NCBI RefSeq assembly: GCF_024808255.1
Contig: NZ_JANTYS010000015.1
Location: 1-64,000 of the forward strand
Reading direction: 5' to 3'
Length of the DNA stretch: 64,000 nt
Source of the DNA: Mucilaginibacter dorajii
GTDB lineage: Bacteria; Bacteroidota; Bacteroidia; Sphingobacteriales; Sphingobacteriaceae
Position 1 is the first letter of the stretch. Every line of letters starts with the position of its first letter. The translations under genes and the position numbers were made by a program. Below are positions 1-7,476 of the stretch, piece by piece. Below the pieces are notes generated by a model. That model saw nothing but the letters and a program-made list of their open reading frames with translations, did not search any database and was not told the origin of the DNA.

Positions 1-311
1 AGACCTGTATAGTTCATCTTAGGACTAACAGAATACCTTGTATAGTATTTACAGGATTTACTCACAAATCTGTATAGCTATTTCCGGACGGGTCAGTCTC
101 CTCACCTCCGGCGCACAATCCCCCATCGGTTCGTTCGAAATGACAACGTTTTTGTTTGGTGATACGATTCTAAAAAGTGTGTACACATAGTAGGTTACAG
201 ATAGGGTAGTTATTATGTTTTATAATTAAGATTTACCAGGCTATATCATGGTCGTATTGAACTCGTTTCGGTACGACCATTAGTTTTTAATAAAATTCGT
301 AAATTCCGGCT
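1..311. other. Intergenic, upstream of cyclophilin gene
   Basis: No convincing gene was seen here. The only structure is the hairpin at 248-280, annotated separately. The stretch is AT-rich towards its 3' end, as expected for a promoter region of the downstream gene, but no clear TAnnTTTG box was found. Confidence 0.5.
248..288 (+). terminator. Hairpin followed by T-run
   Basis: Arms ATGGTCGTA (248-256) and TACGACCAT (272-280) are perfectly complementary and are followed by TAGTTTTT. This fits a rho-independent terminator for a gene left of the window. It could also be a 5' leader structure of the cyclophilin gene, which starts at 312. The assignment is inferred from shape only. Confidence 0.45.
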
Positions 312-1022
312 ATGAAAAAAATCGTTACCCTTATCCTGCTATTGTTAAGTATTGCAACGGCTTTTGCCAGGCCGCCCAAAAATCAATATGTGCGCATCAG
401 CACCAGCTACGGCAGTGTAATTATCCGGTTGTATAATCAAACACCTTTGCATCGGGATAATTTCATTAAGCTGGCAAAAAAAGGATTTTACAATGGCGTT
501 TTGTTTCACCGGGTGATCCAGAATTTTATGATACAGGGCGGCGATCCGGATTCAAAAGATCCGAACAAAGCCAAACCGGGTGCCGAACTGGGCAATGGCG
601 ACGTAGGCTACACCATCCCTGCCGAATTTAGGGATAGCCTGTTTCACAAACGTGGTGTATTAGCCGCCGCCCGGGATGATAACCCTAAAAAAGCATCAAG
701 CGGCTGCCAGTTTTATATTGTAGAAGGTAAGCGCCTTAACGATGCTAAAATGGACTCGTTAGAAAACGGCCGCCTAAAAGGCTATAAAATCCCCGCGTGG
801 CAACGCGAATATTACAAAACTGTTGGCGGCACCGCCCAGCTTGACCATGGCTACACCGTTTATGGTGAAGTAGTGAGCGGCATTGATATGGTAGACCATA
901 TTGCAGCCGTGCCCAAAGATAAAGCCGACCGCCCCCTCACCGATGTCCCCATGACTGTTGAGGTATTGAGCAAACGGCAGTGTAAGCAGTTGGATAAACT
1001 ACTGAGCCCCCCAACCCTCTGA
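312..1022 (+). CDS. Secreted cyclophilin-type peptidyl-prolyl isomerase
   Basis: Catalyses cis-trans isomerisation of prolyl bonds, here probably outside the cytoplasm. Residues 1-19 form a signal peptide ending in ATAFA. The cyclophilin fold follows, with the family active-site strings FHRVI (about 65-69, containing the catalytic Arg) and NFMIQGGDP (71-79), then an SGCQFYI segment. It is longer than a minimal cyclophilin because of a C-terminal extension. The last residues (SPPTL) and the stop codon are encoded by a dispersed palindromic repeat (1005-1030), so the original C-terminus was probably altered by repeat insertion. The gene stands alone with repeats downstream. Family assignment is certain; the substrate is unknown. 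Confidence 0.93.
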   Translation: MKKIVTLILLLLSIATAFARPPKNQYVRISTSYGSVIIRLYNQTPLHRDNFIKLAKKGFYNGVLFHRVIQNFMIQGGDPDSKDPNKAKPGAELGNGDVGYTIPAEFRDSLFHKRGVLAAARDDNPKKASSGCQFYIVEGKRLNDAKMDSLENGRLKGYKIPAWQREYYKTVGGTAQLDHGYTVYGEVVSGIDMVDHIAAVPKDKADRPLTDVPMTVEVLSKRQCKQLDKLLSPPTL

Positions 1023-1030
1023 AGGGGGAG
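1005..1030. repeat. GC-rich dispersed repeat arm (R family)
   Basis: An AGCCCCCCAACCCTC / GAAGGGGGAG unit. Related units lie at 1424-1448, 2214-2241, 2320-2348, 10492-10525, 10613-10640, 25691-25780 and 27738-27840. This copy covers the last codons and stop of the cyclophilin gene and is inverted relative to the copy at 1424-1448. Confidence 0.7.
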
Positions 1031-1051
1031 TATAAGGCGATATTAGTTCGA

Positions 1052-1339
1052 GGGCAAACGCATCTAATTGGGTTAACATAACTTAACATATTTCAGATAT
1101 AATAAGTTATAATTATCTGATAATCAATATTTTATATTTTAACACAGTTAACACTAAACTGATGTATCGTGCAATTTAAGCCATCCAAATATTTGTACCT
1201 GTTGTTAGCCAGTATAAGTCCCTTCGATACATGGATCATTTAATCAGCACCAGGCAATAAAAACAAGGTATTATTTAATGCTTATATCTTCCCGATGCCA
1301 TCGGCTTATCCCCGTTAACTATTTAGCTGCCTTTGCCCT
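1052..1339. mobile_element. MITE-like element, copy A (288 bp)
   Basis: Clearly homologous over its full length to 46016-46305. The ends are imperfect terminal inverted repeats: the left end AGGGCAAACGCATCTAA matches the complement of the right end, AGGGCAAAGGCAGCTAA. Immediately outside lie 12-nt near-identical direct repeats, GATATTAGTTCG on the left and GATATTAGCTCA on the right, as expected of a target-site duplication. No transposase is encoded, so it would need one from elsewhere. It lies between cyclophilin and exonuclease III genes. Duplications of 10-13 bp are known for IS4-type elements, but that link is inference. Confidence 0.75.
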
Positions 1340-1423
1340 GATATTAGCTCACAAAAACTTTAAACATCAACTTGTATACATTAATATTGCATGAAATATT
1401 ATTAAACTTTTTAAATCAAAAAA

Positions 1424-1448
1424 TTCCCCCTTCAGGGGGTTAGGGGGC
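1424..1448. repeat. R-family repeat arm abutting xth start
   Basis: TTCCCCCTTCAGGGGG followed by TTAGGGGGC ends directly at the ATG of exonuclease III, so the ribosome-binding region of that gene is repeat sequence. It is the inverted partner of the arm at 1005-1030. Confidence 0.7.
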
Positions 1449-2243
1449 ATGAAAATAATCACTTATAATGTTAACGGCATCCGATCTGCAATTAGTAAAG
1501 ATTGGCTGGCCTGGTTGCAGGCTACTGATGCTGATGTGGTTTGTTTGCAGGAAATTAAGGCTACGCCTGATGTACTGACAGACCTTGGCCTGGTAGATGC
1601 GCTTGGCTACAAACACTATTGGTTTCCGGCCGAGAAGAAAGGCTATAGCGGCACGGCTATCTTCACCAAACAAACGCCGAAACATATTGAATATGGCTGC
1701 GGTATCCCTGATTTTGACCGCGAAGGCCGTTGCATCAGGGTTGATTTTGATGAAGTATCGGTAATGAGCGCTTATTTTCCATCGGGTTCAAGCGGCGATG
1801 AGCGGCAGGTATTCAAATACCGTTTCCTGGATGAGTTTGGCAAATATCTTACCCTGCTCAAAACAGAATATCCAAAACTGGTGGTATGTGGCGATTATAA
1901 CATTTGCCACCGCCCCATTGATATTCATAACCCAAAATCAAACGCCAACTCCTCCGGCTTTTTACCCGAAGAACGCGAGTGGATGGAGAAATTTATTGAA
2001 GGTGGTTTTATTGATACTTTCCGGCATTTTAACAAGGAACCCCACAACTACACCTGGTGGAGTTTCCGCGCCGGCGCAAGAGGCAAAAACTTAGGCTGGC
2101 GTATTGATTACGCCATGGCCAGTACGGAGTTAGAAGCCAACATCAAACGGGCAGCTATACTGCCAGAGGCGAAACATTCGGACCATTGCCCGGTGCTACT
2201 GGAGCTGGAGTTTGCCCCCCAGCCCCCTAAAGGGGGAGTTTAA
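1449..2243 (+). CDS. xth: Exodeoxyribonuclease III (AP endonuclease)
   Basis: A DNA repair nuclease that cleaves 5' of abasic sites and removes 3' blocking groups in base-excision repair. The endonuclease/exonuclease/phosphatase fold is complete: Asn7 in TYNVNG, metal-binding Glu35 in LQEIK, Asp149 and Asn151 in CGDYNICH, and the closing SDHCPV motif (244-249). The native protein should end near LELEF at about 255. The final APQPPKGGV is encoded by a dispersed GC-rich repeat that also supplies the stop. The gene therefore starts directly after one repeat arm and ends inside another. A convergent terminator is shared with efp. Confidence 0.96.
   Translation: MKIITYNVNGIRSAISKDWLAWLQATDADVVCLQEIKATPDVLTDLGLVDALGYKHYWFPAEKKGYSGTAIFTKQTPKHIEYGCGIPDFDREGRCIRVDFDEVSVMSAYFPSGSSGDERQVFKYRFLDEFGKYLTLLKTEYPKLVVCGDYNICHRPIDIHNPKSNANSSGFLPEEREWMEKFIEGGFIDTFRHFNKEPHNYTWWSFRAGARGKNLGWRIDYAMASTELEANIKRAAILPEAKHSDHCPVLLELEFAPQPPKGGV
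2214..2241. repeat. R-family repeat arm at xth 3' end
   Basis: GCCCCCCAGCCCCCTAAAGGGGGAG encodes the C-terminal tail of exonuclease III. It is complementary to the arm at 2320-2348, so the two arms enclose the terminator at 2258-2298. Confidence 0.7.
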
Positions 2244-2257
2244 AAAAACGCGGGTAT

Positions 2258-2298
2258 AAGAAAAGGGAGGTTGCGTTTTTCGCAACCTCCCTTTTCTT
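2258..2298. terminator. Bidirectional terminator between xth and efp
   Basis: A perfect 18-bp stem with a TTTTT loop: the left arm at 2258-2275 ends GGGAGGTTGCG and the right arm at 2281-2298 begins CGCAACCTCCC. The arms are A-rich and T-rich at the base, so it can work for both convergent genes. Confidence 0.85.
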
Positions 2299-2319
2299 AT
2301 TATATATATGCTATTCAAA

Positions 2320-2348
2320 AAGCTCCCCCTTTAGGGGGCTGGGGGGCT
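2320..2348. repeat. R-family repeat arm, inverted partner
   Basis: AGCTCCCCCTTTAGGGGGCT plus a G-run. It is the inverted match of 2214-2241 and lies just outside the efp stop codon. Confidence 0.7.
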
Positions 2349-2353
2349 TCGCC

Positions 2354-2917
2354 TTATCCCTTCACCCGTTCCACATAAGCACCTGTAGCTGTATCAACTT
2401 TTACCTTATCGCCAATGTTGATGAACAGTGGCACACGAATTTCGGCGCCGGTTTCAACGGTGGCATTTTTTTGGGCACCGGTTGAGGTATCGCCTTTTAC
2501 GGCTGGCTCGGTATAAGTAATTTCAAGCTCAGCCGAACTTGGAATAGTTCCCATGATAGGCTCTTCGCTTTCAAAAGCAATAATCACGTTCATCCCCTCT
2601 TTCAGAAATTTAACCGCTGGGCCAAATAAAGTTTTAGGAATATTATGCTGATCATAAGTTTCGTTATCCATCACTACCAACGCATCGCCATCTTCATATA
2701 AGTACTGGTAATTGTTGGTTTCAACACGGGCTATATCAACCTCTTCGTCGGTACGGAAACGGTATTCAACCAATTTTCCCGATTTTACGTTACGCATACG
2801 CGCCTGGTAAAATGCACGCAAGTTACCTGGTGTACGGTGTAAAAATTCCTCTACCTGCACTAACTCGCCATTAAAGCGAAGCACATTTCCATTTTTAACA
2901 TCTGATGCTTTGGCCAT
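2354..2917 (-). CDS. efp: Translation elongation factor P
   Basis: Relieves ribosome stalling at polyproline stretches. The length (187 aa) and three beta-barrel domains fit the family: KOW-like N-domain (about 1-65), a central OB domain and a C-terminal OB domain ending in DTATGAYVERVKG. In the domain I loop, E. coli reads PGKGQAF with the modified Lys34; here the loop reads PGNLRAF, putting Asn32 at the tip. That residue cannot take lysylation or rhamnosylation. No modification gene (epmA, epmB, earP) is seen nearby. It is the last gene of the minus-strand block that begins with the lipid A genes. Confidence 0.96.
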   Translation of the reverse strand: MAKASDVKNGNVLRFNGELVQVEEFLHRTPGNLRAFYQARMRNVKSGKLVEYRFRTDEEVDIARVETNNYQYLYEDGDALVVMDNETYDQHNIPKTLFGPAVKFLKEGMNVIIAFESEEPIMGTIPSSAELEITYTEPAVKGDTSTGAQKNATVETGAEIRVPLFINIGDKVKVDTATGAYVERVKG

Positions 2918-2934
2918 AAAATAATATTGAGGCG

Positions 2935-2966
2935 CAAACTTAGTTACTTATGGGGAAAGAATCAAG
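2935..2966 (-). promoter_or_regulatory. Candidate promoter for efp
   Basis: On the minus strand TAAGTTTG (complement of 2935-2942) matches the Bacteroidetes -7 box TAnnTTTG. CTTG, 20 nt upstream (2963-2966), is a one-mismatch -33 box. The implied leader is short, about 10-15 nt. Confidence 0.5.
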
Positions 2967-3065
2967 AGGGCGATTGTTGGTTTATTAGGTTGATTATGTG
3001 AATGGTTGTGCTTTATAATAAAAGAGATCGGAACTTAATCAACCACTCTCCCAATCAACCATTCA

Positions 3066-3686
3066 CTAACCCTTATAATCACTTATGCTCATGCGTTCAC
3101 TACAAAAGCCGTATTCATGTTCCTGGTTGGAGCAAACAATGGTAAGGCGATCTTTTGCGAAACGCTCCACCAAACTTAAATACCAATCTACGCCCTGGGT
3201 ATCCAGGTTGGAAGTAGGCTCATCGAGCATCAACATAGGGGTATCTGAACAAAAGGCGAGGATGAGTTTAAGGCGTTGTTTCATACCCGAAGAAAAATAC
3301 CGGATCAGTTTATGCTCGCTTTTGGGCAGGTTTAAAAGCTCGATAACCCGTTTTTTATCAAGGCCACTTTTATAATTTTTAAACTGAAAATGAAAATCAA
3401 CCATTTCACTCAGCGAAAATTCTTCTATCAGTTCTAAATATGGGGCGGCAAGGCTCAGGTGGGTAAATACCTTATCTATCTCGACAGGTTTATCTTCAAA
3501 AGTAAAATCAATAGTACCAATTGAAGGGGCAAGACTACCGTTTAATACCTGTAATAAAGTAGATTTCCCGGAACCATTCGGCCCCAAAATAGCATATGCG
3601 CCCCCGGTAATAAAAGTACGGTTCACCCCCCTGAAAATCCAGTCGCGGTTAAAGCGGCGGCCAATGTTATTGAGGGTGATGGTCAT
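3066..3686 (-). CDS. ABC transporter ATP-binding protein
   Basis: An ATP-hydrolysing subunit of an ABC system. Walker A is GPNGSGKST (about 35-43), the signature is a degenerate FSSGMKQR instead of LSGGQ, and Walker B is MLMLDEPTSNLD. It is short (206 aa) but has all core motifs. No membrane partner is adjacent, so the transported substrate cannot be named. It sits between lpxA and efp on the same strand, which hints at a housekeeping envelope role (inference). The start at 3686 follows three tandem 36-bp repeats that occupy its upstream region. Confidence 0.88.
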   Translation of the reverse strand: MTITLNNIGRRFNRDWIFRGVNRTFITGGAYAILGPNGSGKSTLLQVLNGSLAPSIGTIDFTFEDKPVEIDKVFTHLSLAAPYLELIEEFSLSEMVDFHFQFKNYKSGLDKKRVIELLNLPKSEHKLIRYFSSGMKQRLKLILAFCSDTPMLMLDEPTSNLDTQGVDWYLSLVERFAKDRLTIVCSNQEHEYGFCSERMSISDYKG

Positions 3687-3689
3687 GAT

Positions 3690-3797
3690 TTGTTCATGGT
3701 TGATGGTTCATAGATCATGGCAGAATAGTTCATGGTTGATAGTTCATAGATCATGGCAGAACAGTTCATGTTTGGTGGTTCATAGATCATGGCAATT
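3690..3797. repeat. Three tandem 36-bp repeats
   Basis: Three contiguous units (3690-3725, 3726-3761, 3762-3797) built on GTTCATGGTTGATAGTTCAT followed by AGATCATGGCAGAA. An inverted match (ATGAACCATGAACTATTATC) lies at 3861-3889, so the lpxA to ABC-gene gap can fold into a long hairpin. A related inverted word recurs near 59904-59960. Confidence 0.75.
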
Positions 3798-3898
3798 TGC
3801 TTTTTCTAAATAGCCACAATATGAAACTAATAAACCATTCGACTTATGACCTTAACTGCTATGAACCATGAACTATTATCCATGAACCAAAAAAGCTA

Positions 3899-4684
3899 TT
3901 AGGTATTCCCAAATCCCTTCATGATACCCCTTTGTGAATTTTGCAGGAAGTTGATGATCTCATCGCGTTCAACACTTGGGGTAAATTCGGCTTCAATGAT
4001 ATCAAGGGCTTTACTTACGTTGTATTTTTTTAAGAACAGGATACGATAGATCTCCTGGATTTCGGCAATGGTAGCAGCCGAAAAGCCCCTGCGGCGCAAA
4101 CCTACAGAGTTGATACCTACGTATGACAATGGCTCGCGACCTGCCTTGGTAAATGGCGGCACATCTTTACGTACCAACGAACCGCCAGAGATCATGCTAT
4201 GCGCGCCAATTTCAACAAACTGGTGTACTGCAGATGAACCACCGATAAACGCGTAATCATACACATTGATATGGCCGGCTAATTGCACCGCGTTGGCAAT
4301 AATTACATTATCGCCAATCACACAGTCATGGGCTACGTGTACATAGGCCATCAGCAGGCAATTGCTGCCTATAGTGGTGGTATTTTTATCAAGCGCGGTA
4401 CCGCGGTTTAGGGTTACGCATTCGCGGATGGTGGTATTATCCCCAATAGAAACCGTGCTTTGCTCACCTTTGTATTTCAAGTCCTGAGGCGGAGCTGATA
4501 CTACCGCGCCGGGGAAAATACGGCAATTTTTACCTATACGGGCCCCGTCCATAATTACGGAGTTGGAACCGATCCAGGTGCCTTCGCCAATTTCAACATC
4601 TTTGTGAATGGTCACAAAAGGTTCAATCACCACGTTATCGGCAATTTTTGCCTGTGGGTGTATATACGCTAAAGGCTGGATCAT
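3899..4684 (-). CDS. lpxA: UDP-N-acetylglucosamine O-acyltransferase LpxA
   Basis: First step of lipid A synthesis: transfers an R-3-hydroxyacyl chain from ACP to the 3-OH of UDP-GlcNAc in the cytoplasm. The left-handed parallel beta-helix is visible as hexapeptide repeats over residues 1-190 (for example IADNVV, IGEGTW, IGKNCR). The catalytic His lies in YVHVAHDCVIGDN. The C-terminal helical domain ends in RGIMKGFGNT. Its start codon overlaps the stop of lpxC/fabZ by 4 nt, so the two are translationally coupled. Length (261 aa) is typical. Confidence 0.97.
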   Translation of the reverse strand: MIQPLAYIHPQAKIADNVVIEPFVTIHKDVEIGEGTWIGSNSVIMDGARIGKNCRIFPGAVVSAPPQDLKYKGEQSTVSIGDNTTIRECVTLNRGTALDKNTTTIGSNCLLMAYVHVAHDCVIGDNVIIANAVQLAGHINVYDYAFIGGSSAVHQFVEIGAHSMISGGSLVRKDVPPFTKAGREPLSYVGINSVGLRRRGFSAATIAEIQEIYRILFLKKYNVSKALDIIEAEFTPSVERDEIINFLQNSQRGIMKGFGNT

Positions 4685-6087
4685 GCTTCGTTTCCTTTTA
4701 CTTTTACTATTTGTGCCATTAATTCGGCTTCAACAACAACCCTGTTGCCTACCATGCCAACACCTTTCATGGTTGCAATACCGCGCCTTATTGGGGCAAG
4801 CAGGTCGCAAATATAAATAATGGTGTCGCCCGGCACTACTTTACTTTTAAAGCGGGCATTCTCAATCTTTAAAAACAAGGTAAGGTAATTCTCCGGATCG
4901 GGCACGGTGTTTAACACCAAAATCCCGCCGGTTTGTACCATACCCTCAATTTGCAGCACACCCGGAAATATAGGAGCGCCCGGGAAATGACCTTTAAAAA
5001 ATTCCTCGTTTATAGTTACGTTTTTAGCACCTACCACGTGGCTTTTAGTCAGTTCCAATATTTTATCGATCATTAAAAAAGGCTGCCTGTGCGGCAATAA
5101 GCCCATAATCTCAACGGTATCATATACCGGTTTAGCATTAGGGTCGTAAACTTTTACCTGTTTACGGCTTTTTTCTTTTTTAATAAGGGTTTTAATCTTT
5201 TTAGCAAACGCGACGTTAGCCGCATGACCAGGCCTTGCTGCCATAATATGACCTTTTAACGGTACACCTACCAGGGCAAGATCGCCAATCATATCCAACA
5301 GCTTGTGCCTTGCAGGCTCGTTCTGGTGACGTAGTTCGGCATTATTTAAAATACCTTGTGGCGCTACGCTGATGTCCTTACGGTTAAACAATTTGGCCAG
5401 GTGTGCAAGTTCTTCTTCATCCACCTCTTTATCAACCACTACAATAGCGTTGTTTAAATCGCCGCCTTTGATCAGGTCGTGCTTTAACAGCATTTCCAGC
5501 TCGTGCAAAAAGCAAAAGGTACGGCATGAGGCAATCTCTTTTTTAAATTCTGTGATACTGGATATACTGGCATGCTGACTGCCCAATACCTGCGAGTTAT
5601 AGTCAACCATGCAGGTAAAACGGTAATCATCTAAAGGCATGGCCACCATTTCTACTTTGCGGTCGGGCTCGGAGTAATGGATGTTGTATGGGATATGGTA
5701 ATACTCGCGGTCGGCATCCTGTTCAACAAACCCTGTTTCGGTAATAATATCAACAAACTGAATTGAACTACCATCCATGATAGGCGTTTCGGGACCATCC
5801 ATATCTATCAGCACATTGTCAACCTCCATGCCTACTAATGCAGCAAGCACGTGCTCAACCGTGTTAACCGTTGCGCCATTTTGCGAAATGGTGGTGCCAC
5901 GGGATGTATCGGTCACATTATCAACATCGGCATCAATTATTGGCGAGCCAGGTATATCAATCCTTCTGAATTTATAGCCATGGTTTTCCGGCGCAGGGTT
6001 AAAGGTCATGGTTACACGCTGACCTGTGTGTAAACCCGTACCCGAAACTGATACCGGTGCCTTAATAGTTCTTTGTTTTACATTCAT
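4681..6087 (-). CDS. lpxC/fabZ: Bifunctional LpxC deacetylase / FabZ dehydratase
   Basis: A fusion of two enzymes. Residues about 1-305 are LpxC, the zinc UDP-3-O-acyl-GlcNAc deacetylase that commits the cell to lipid A; NTVEHVLAAL carries one zinc His and a GHIMA...GH segment the catalytic His. Residues about 320-468 are FabZ, the 3-hydroxyacyl-ACP dehydratase of fatty acid synthesis, with PHRQPFLMID and the catalytic GHFPGAPIFPGV motif. This fusion is a known Bacteroidota trait and couples lipid A to fatty acid synthesis. It lies between lpxD and lpxA. The lpxD gap holds a long inverted repeat. Confidence 0.97.
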   Translation of the reverse strand: MNVKQRTIKAPVSVSGTGLHTGQRVTMTFNPAPENHGYKFRRIDIPGSPIIDADVDNVTDTSRGTTISQNGATVNTVEHVLAALVGMEVDNVLIDMDGPETPIMDGSSIQFVDIITETGFVEQDADREYYHIPYNIHYSEPDRKVEMVAMPLDDYRFTCMVDYNSQVLGSQHASISSITEFKKEIASCRTFCFLHELEMLLKHDLIKGGDLNNAIVVVDKEVDEEELAHLAKLFNRKDISVAPQGILNNAELRHQNEPARHKLLDMIGDLALVGVPLKGHIMAARPGHAANVAFAKKIKTLIKKEKSRKQVKVYDPNAKPVYDTVEIMGLLPHRQPFLMIDKILELTKSHVVGAKNVTINEEFFKGHFPGAPIFPGVLQIEGMVQTGGILVLNTVPDPENYLTLFLKIENARFKSKVVPGDTIIYICDLLAPIRRGIATMKGVGMVGNRVVVEAELMAQIVKVKGNEA

Positions 6088-6091
6088 CTTA

Positions 6092-6229
6092 TTAGTTCAT
6101 TGGTTCACTGGTTCATTAGTTCATTGGTGTCGCTTCAATATTTAAATTGGGTTATTCATTTGGTTTCAATTGCCAGAAAACTCCGACGCAAAAGACCAAT
6201 AAACTAATGAACCAGTGAACTAATGAACG
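6092..6229. repeat. Inverted repeat between lpxD and lpxC/fabZ
   Basis: The left arm (6092-6127, TTAGTTCATTGGTTCACTGG and onward) is complementary to the right arm (6196-6229, with ACTAATGAACCAGTGAAC). The loop is about 70 nt. It lies inside the lpx operon and ends 2 nt from the lpxD stop codon. Confidence 0.75.
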
Positions 6230-6230
6230 T

Positions 6231-7274
6231 TTACTGAACGTCTTTTCTTAATTCTGCAATTATTTTTTCTAATTCGTTTATTCTTTTTTCAAGCTCGGGC
6301 AGCCGGCTGATCACCACGTTTGAGCGCATGTTGGCATTGTAAGGTGCCGCGGGTGTGCCTGCCCATTTTTTGCCTTCTTCTTTAATAGACCTACTTACGC
6401 CAGATTGTGCCTGGAATTGCGACCTATCTGCAATATTGATATGCCCAACCAGGCCAACCTGCCCGCCCATGATTACGTTTTCGCCAACCTTGGTACTGCC
6501 GGATATGCCCGACTGCGCGGCAATTACGGTATTAGCACCTATCTCAACATTATGGGCAATCTGGATCAGGTTATCCAGTTTCACCCCTTTACGAATCACT
6601 GTTGAACCCATGGTTGCCCTATCGATGGTGGTATTTGAACCTACCTCAACATCATCCTCCAAAATAACATTGCCAATCTGTGCAATTTTGGTGTACGAGC
6701 CATCGGGGTTTGGCGCAAAGCCAAAGCCATCGCTGCCTATAATGGCACCAGAGTGAACTATAACGTTGTTACCTATCACACAATCAAAATAAACGGTAAC
6801 ACCCGAAAACAAGGTAACATTATCTCCTATAGTAACATTATCGGCAATGTTAACATTAGGATAAATTTTACAGTTGTTGCCTATTTTGGCGTTAAGCCCA
6901 ATATAGGCGAAAGCACCTATATATGGCTCGATACCAATTTGCGCGGTTGGATGGATAAAACAAGGTTGTTCAATCCCTTTTTTATCAAGCTTAATGGTAT
7001 TGTATTTTTCAAGCAGTACAGAAAACGCGCTATAAGCGTTTTCAACCCTAATAAGGGTAGCAGCAACCGGAGCGGTAAGCTGTAAATCGCTGTTTACAAT
7101 AACTACCGAAGCATTAGTAGTATATAAATACTGTTCATACTTTGGGTTTGCTAAAAACGACAAGCTGCCCGCGGCACCATCTTCTATCTTAGCCAGCTGA
7201 TTAACCGTTACCGAAGGGTCACCTTCAACAGTGCCGTTAAGCAGAAAACTTATATCCTGGGCAGTAAATTGCAT
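6231..7274 (-). CDS. lpxD: UDP-3-O-acylglucosamine N-acyltransferase LpxD
   Basis: Third step of lipid A synthesis: N-acylates UDP-3-O-acyl-glucosamine. An N-terminal uridine-binding domain (about 1-105) is followed by a hexapeptide-repeat beta-helix (about 110-300) with the SDGFGFAPN segment and catalytic-type HNVEIG histidine, then a C-terminal helix rich in Glu and Lys. The ATG at 7274 (MQFTAQDISF) is preferred to a TTG two codons upstream. It heads the lpxD-lpxC/fabZ-lpxA operon, downstream of an HD phosphohydrolase gene. Confidence 0.96.
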   Translation of the reverse strand: MQFTAQDISFLLNGTVEGDPSVTVNQLAKIEDGAAGSLSFLANPKYEQYLYTTNASVVIVNSDLQLTAPVAATLIRVENAYSAFSVLLEKYNTIKLDKKGIEQPCFIHPTAQIGIEPYIGAFAYIGLNAKIGNNCKIYPNVNIADNVTIGDNVTLFSGVTVYFDCVIGNNVIVHSGAIIGSDGFGFAPNPDGSYTKIAQIGNVILEDDVEVGSNTTIDRATMGSTVIRKGVKLDNLIQIAHNVEIGANTVIAAQSGISGSTKVGENVIMGGQVGLVGHINIADRSQFQAQSGVSRSIKEEGKKWAGTPAAPYNANMRSNVVISRLPELEKRINELEKIIAELRKDVQ

Positions 7275-7315
7275 CGACAAATTTAAATGTTATAATTAAA
7301 GCAGCAAATTAAATA

Positions 7316-7476
7316 GTTAGTAGCAAGTATTGAGTATCAAGTATCAAGTAGTTAGTATCAAGACAGCTGCACTGGCGGCTAAAAATCTTGATACTATTAC
7401 TATGTAGTTGGTATCAGAATAGCTGCATTGAAGCGCCCAAAATCTTGATACTTGATACTAACTACTTGATACTAAA
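7316..7476. repeat. Inverted repeat between HD hydrolase and lpxD
   Basis: The left arm at about 7330-7362 repeats the word AGTATCAAGTATCAAGTAG; the right arm at about 7443-7475 is its complement (CTTGATACTTGATACTAAC). Two shorter copies of the word lie between. The repeat reaches into the last codons of the HD gene. Confidence 0.75.

Noticed and set aside
3690..3797. Possible CRISPR array
   Set aside because: The 36-bp units are contiguous without spacers and there are no cas genes.
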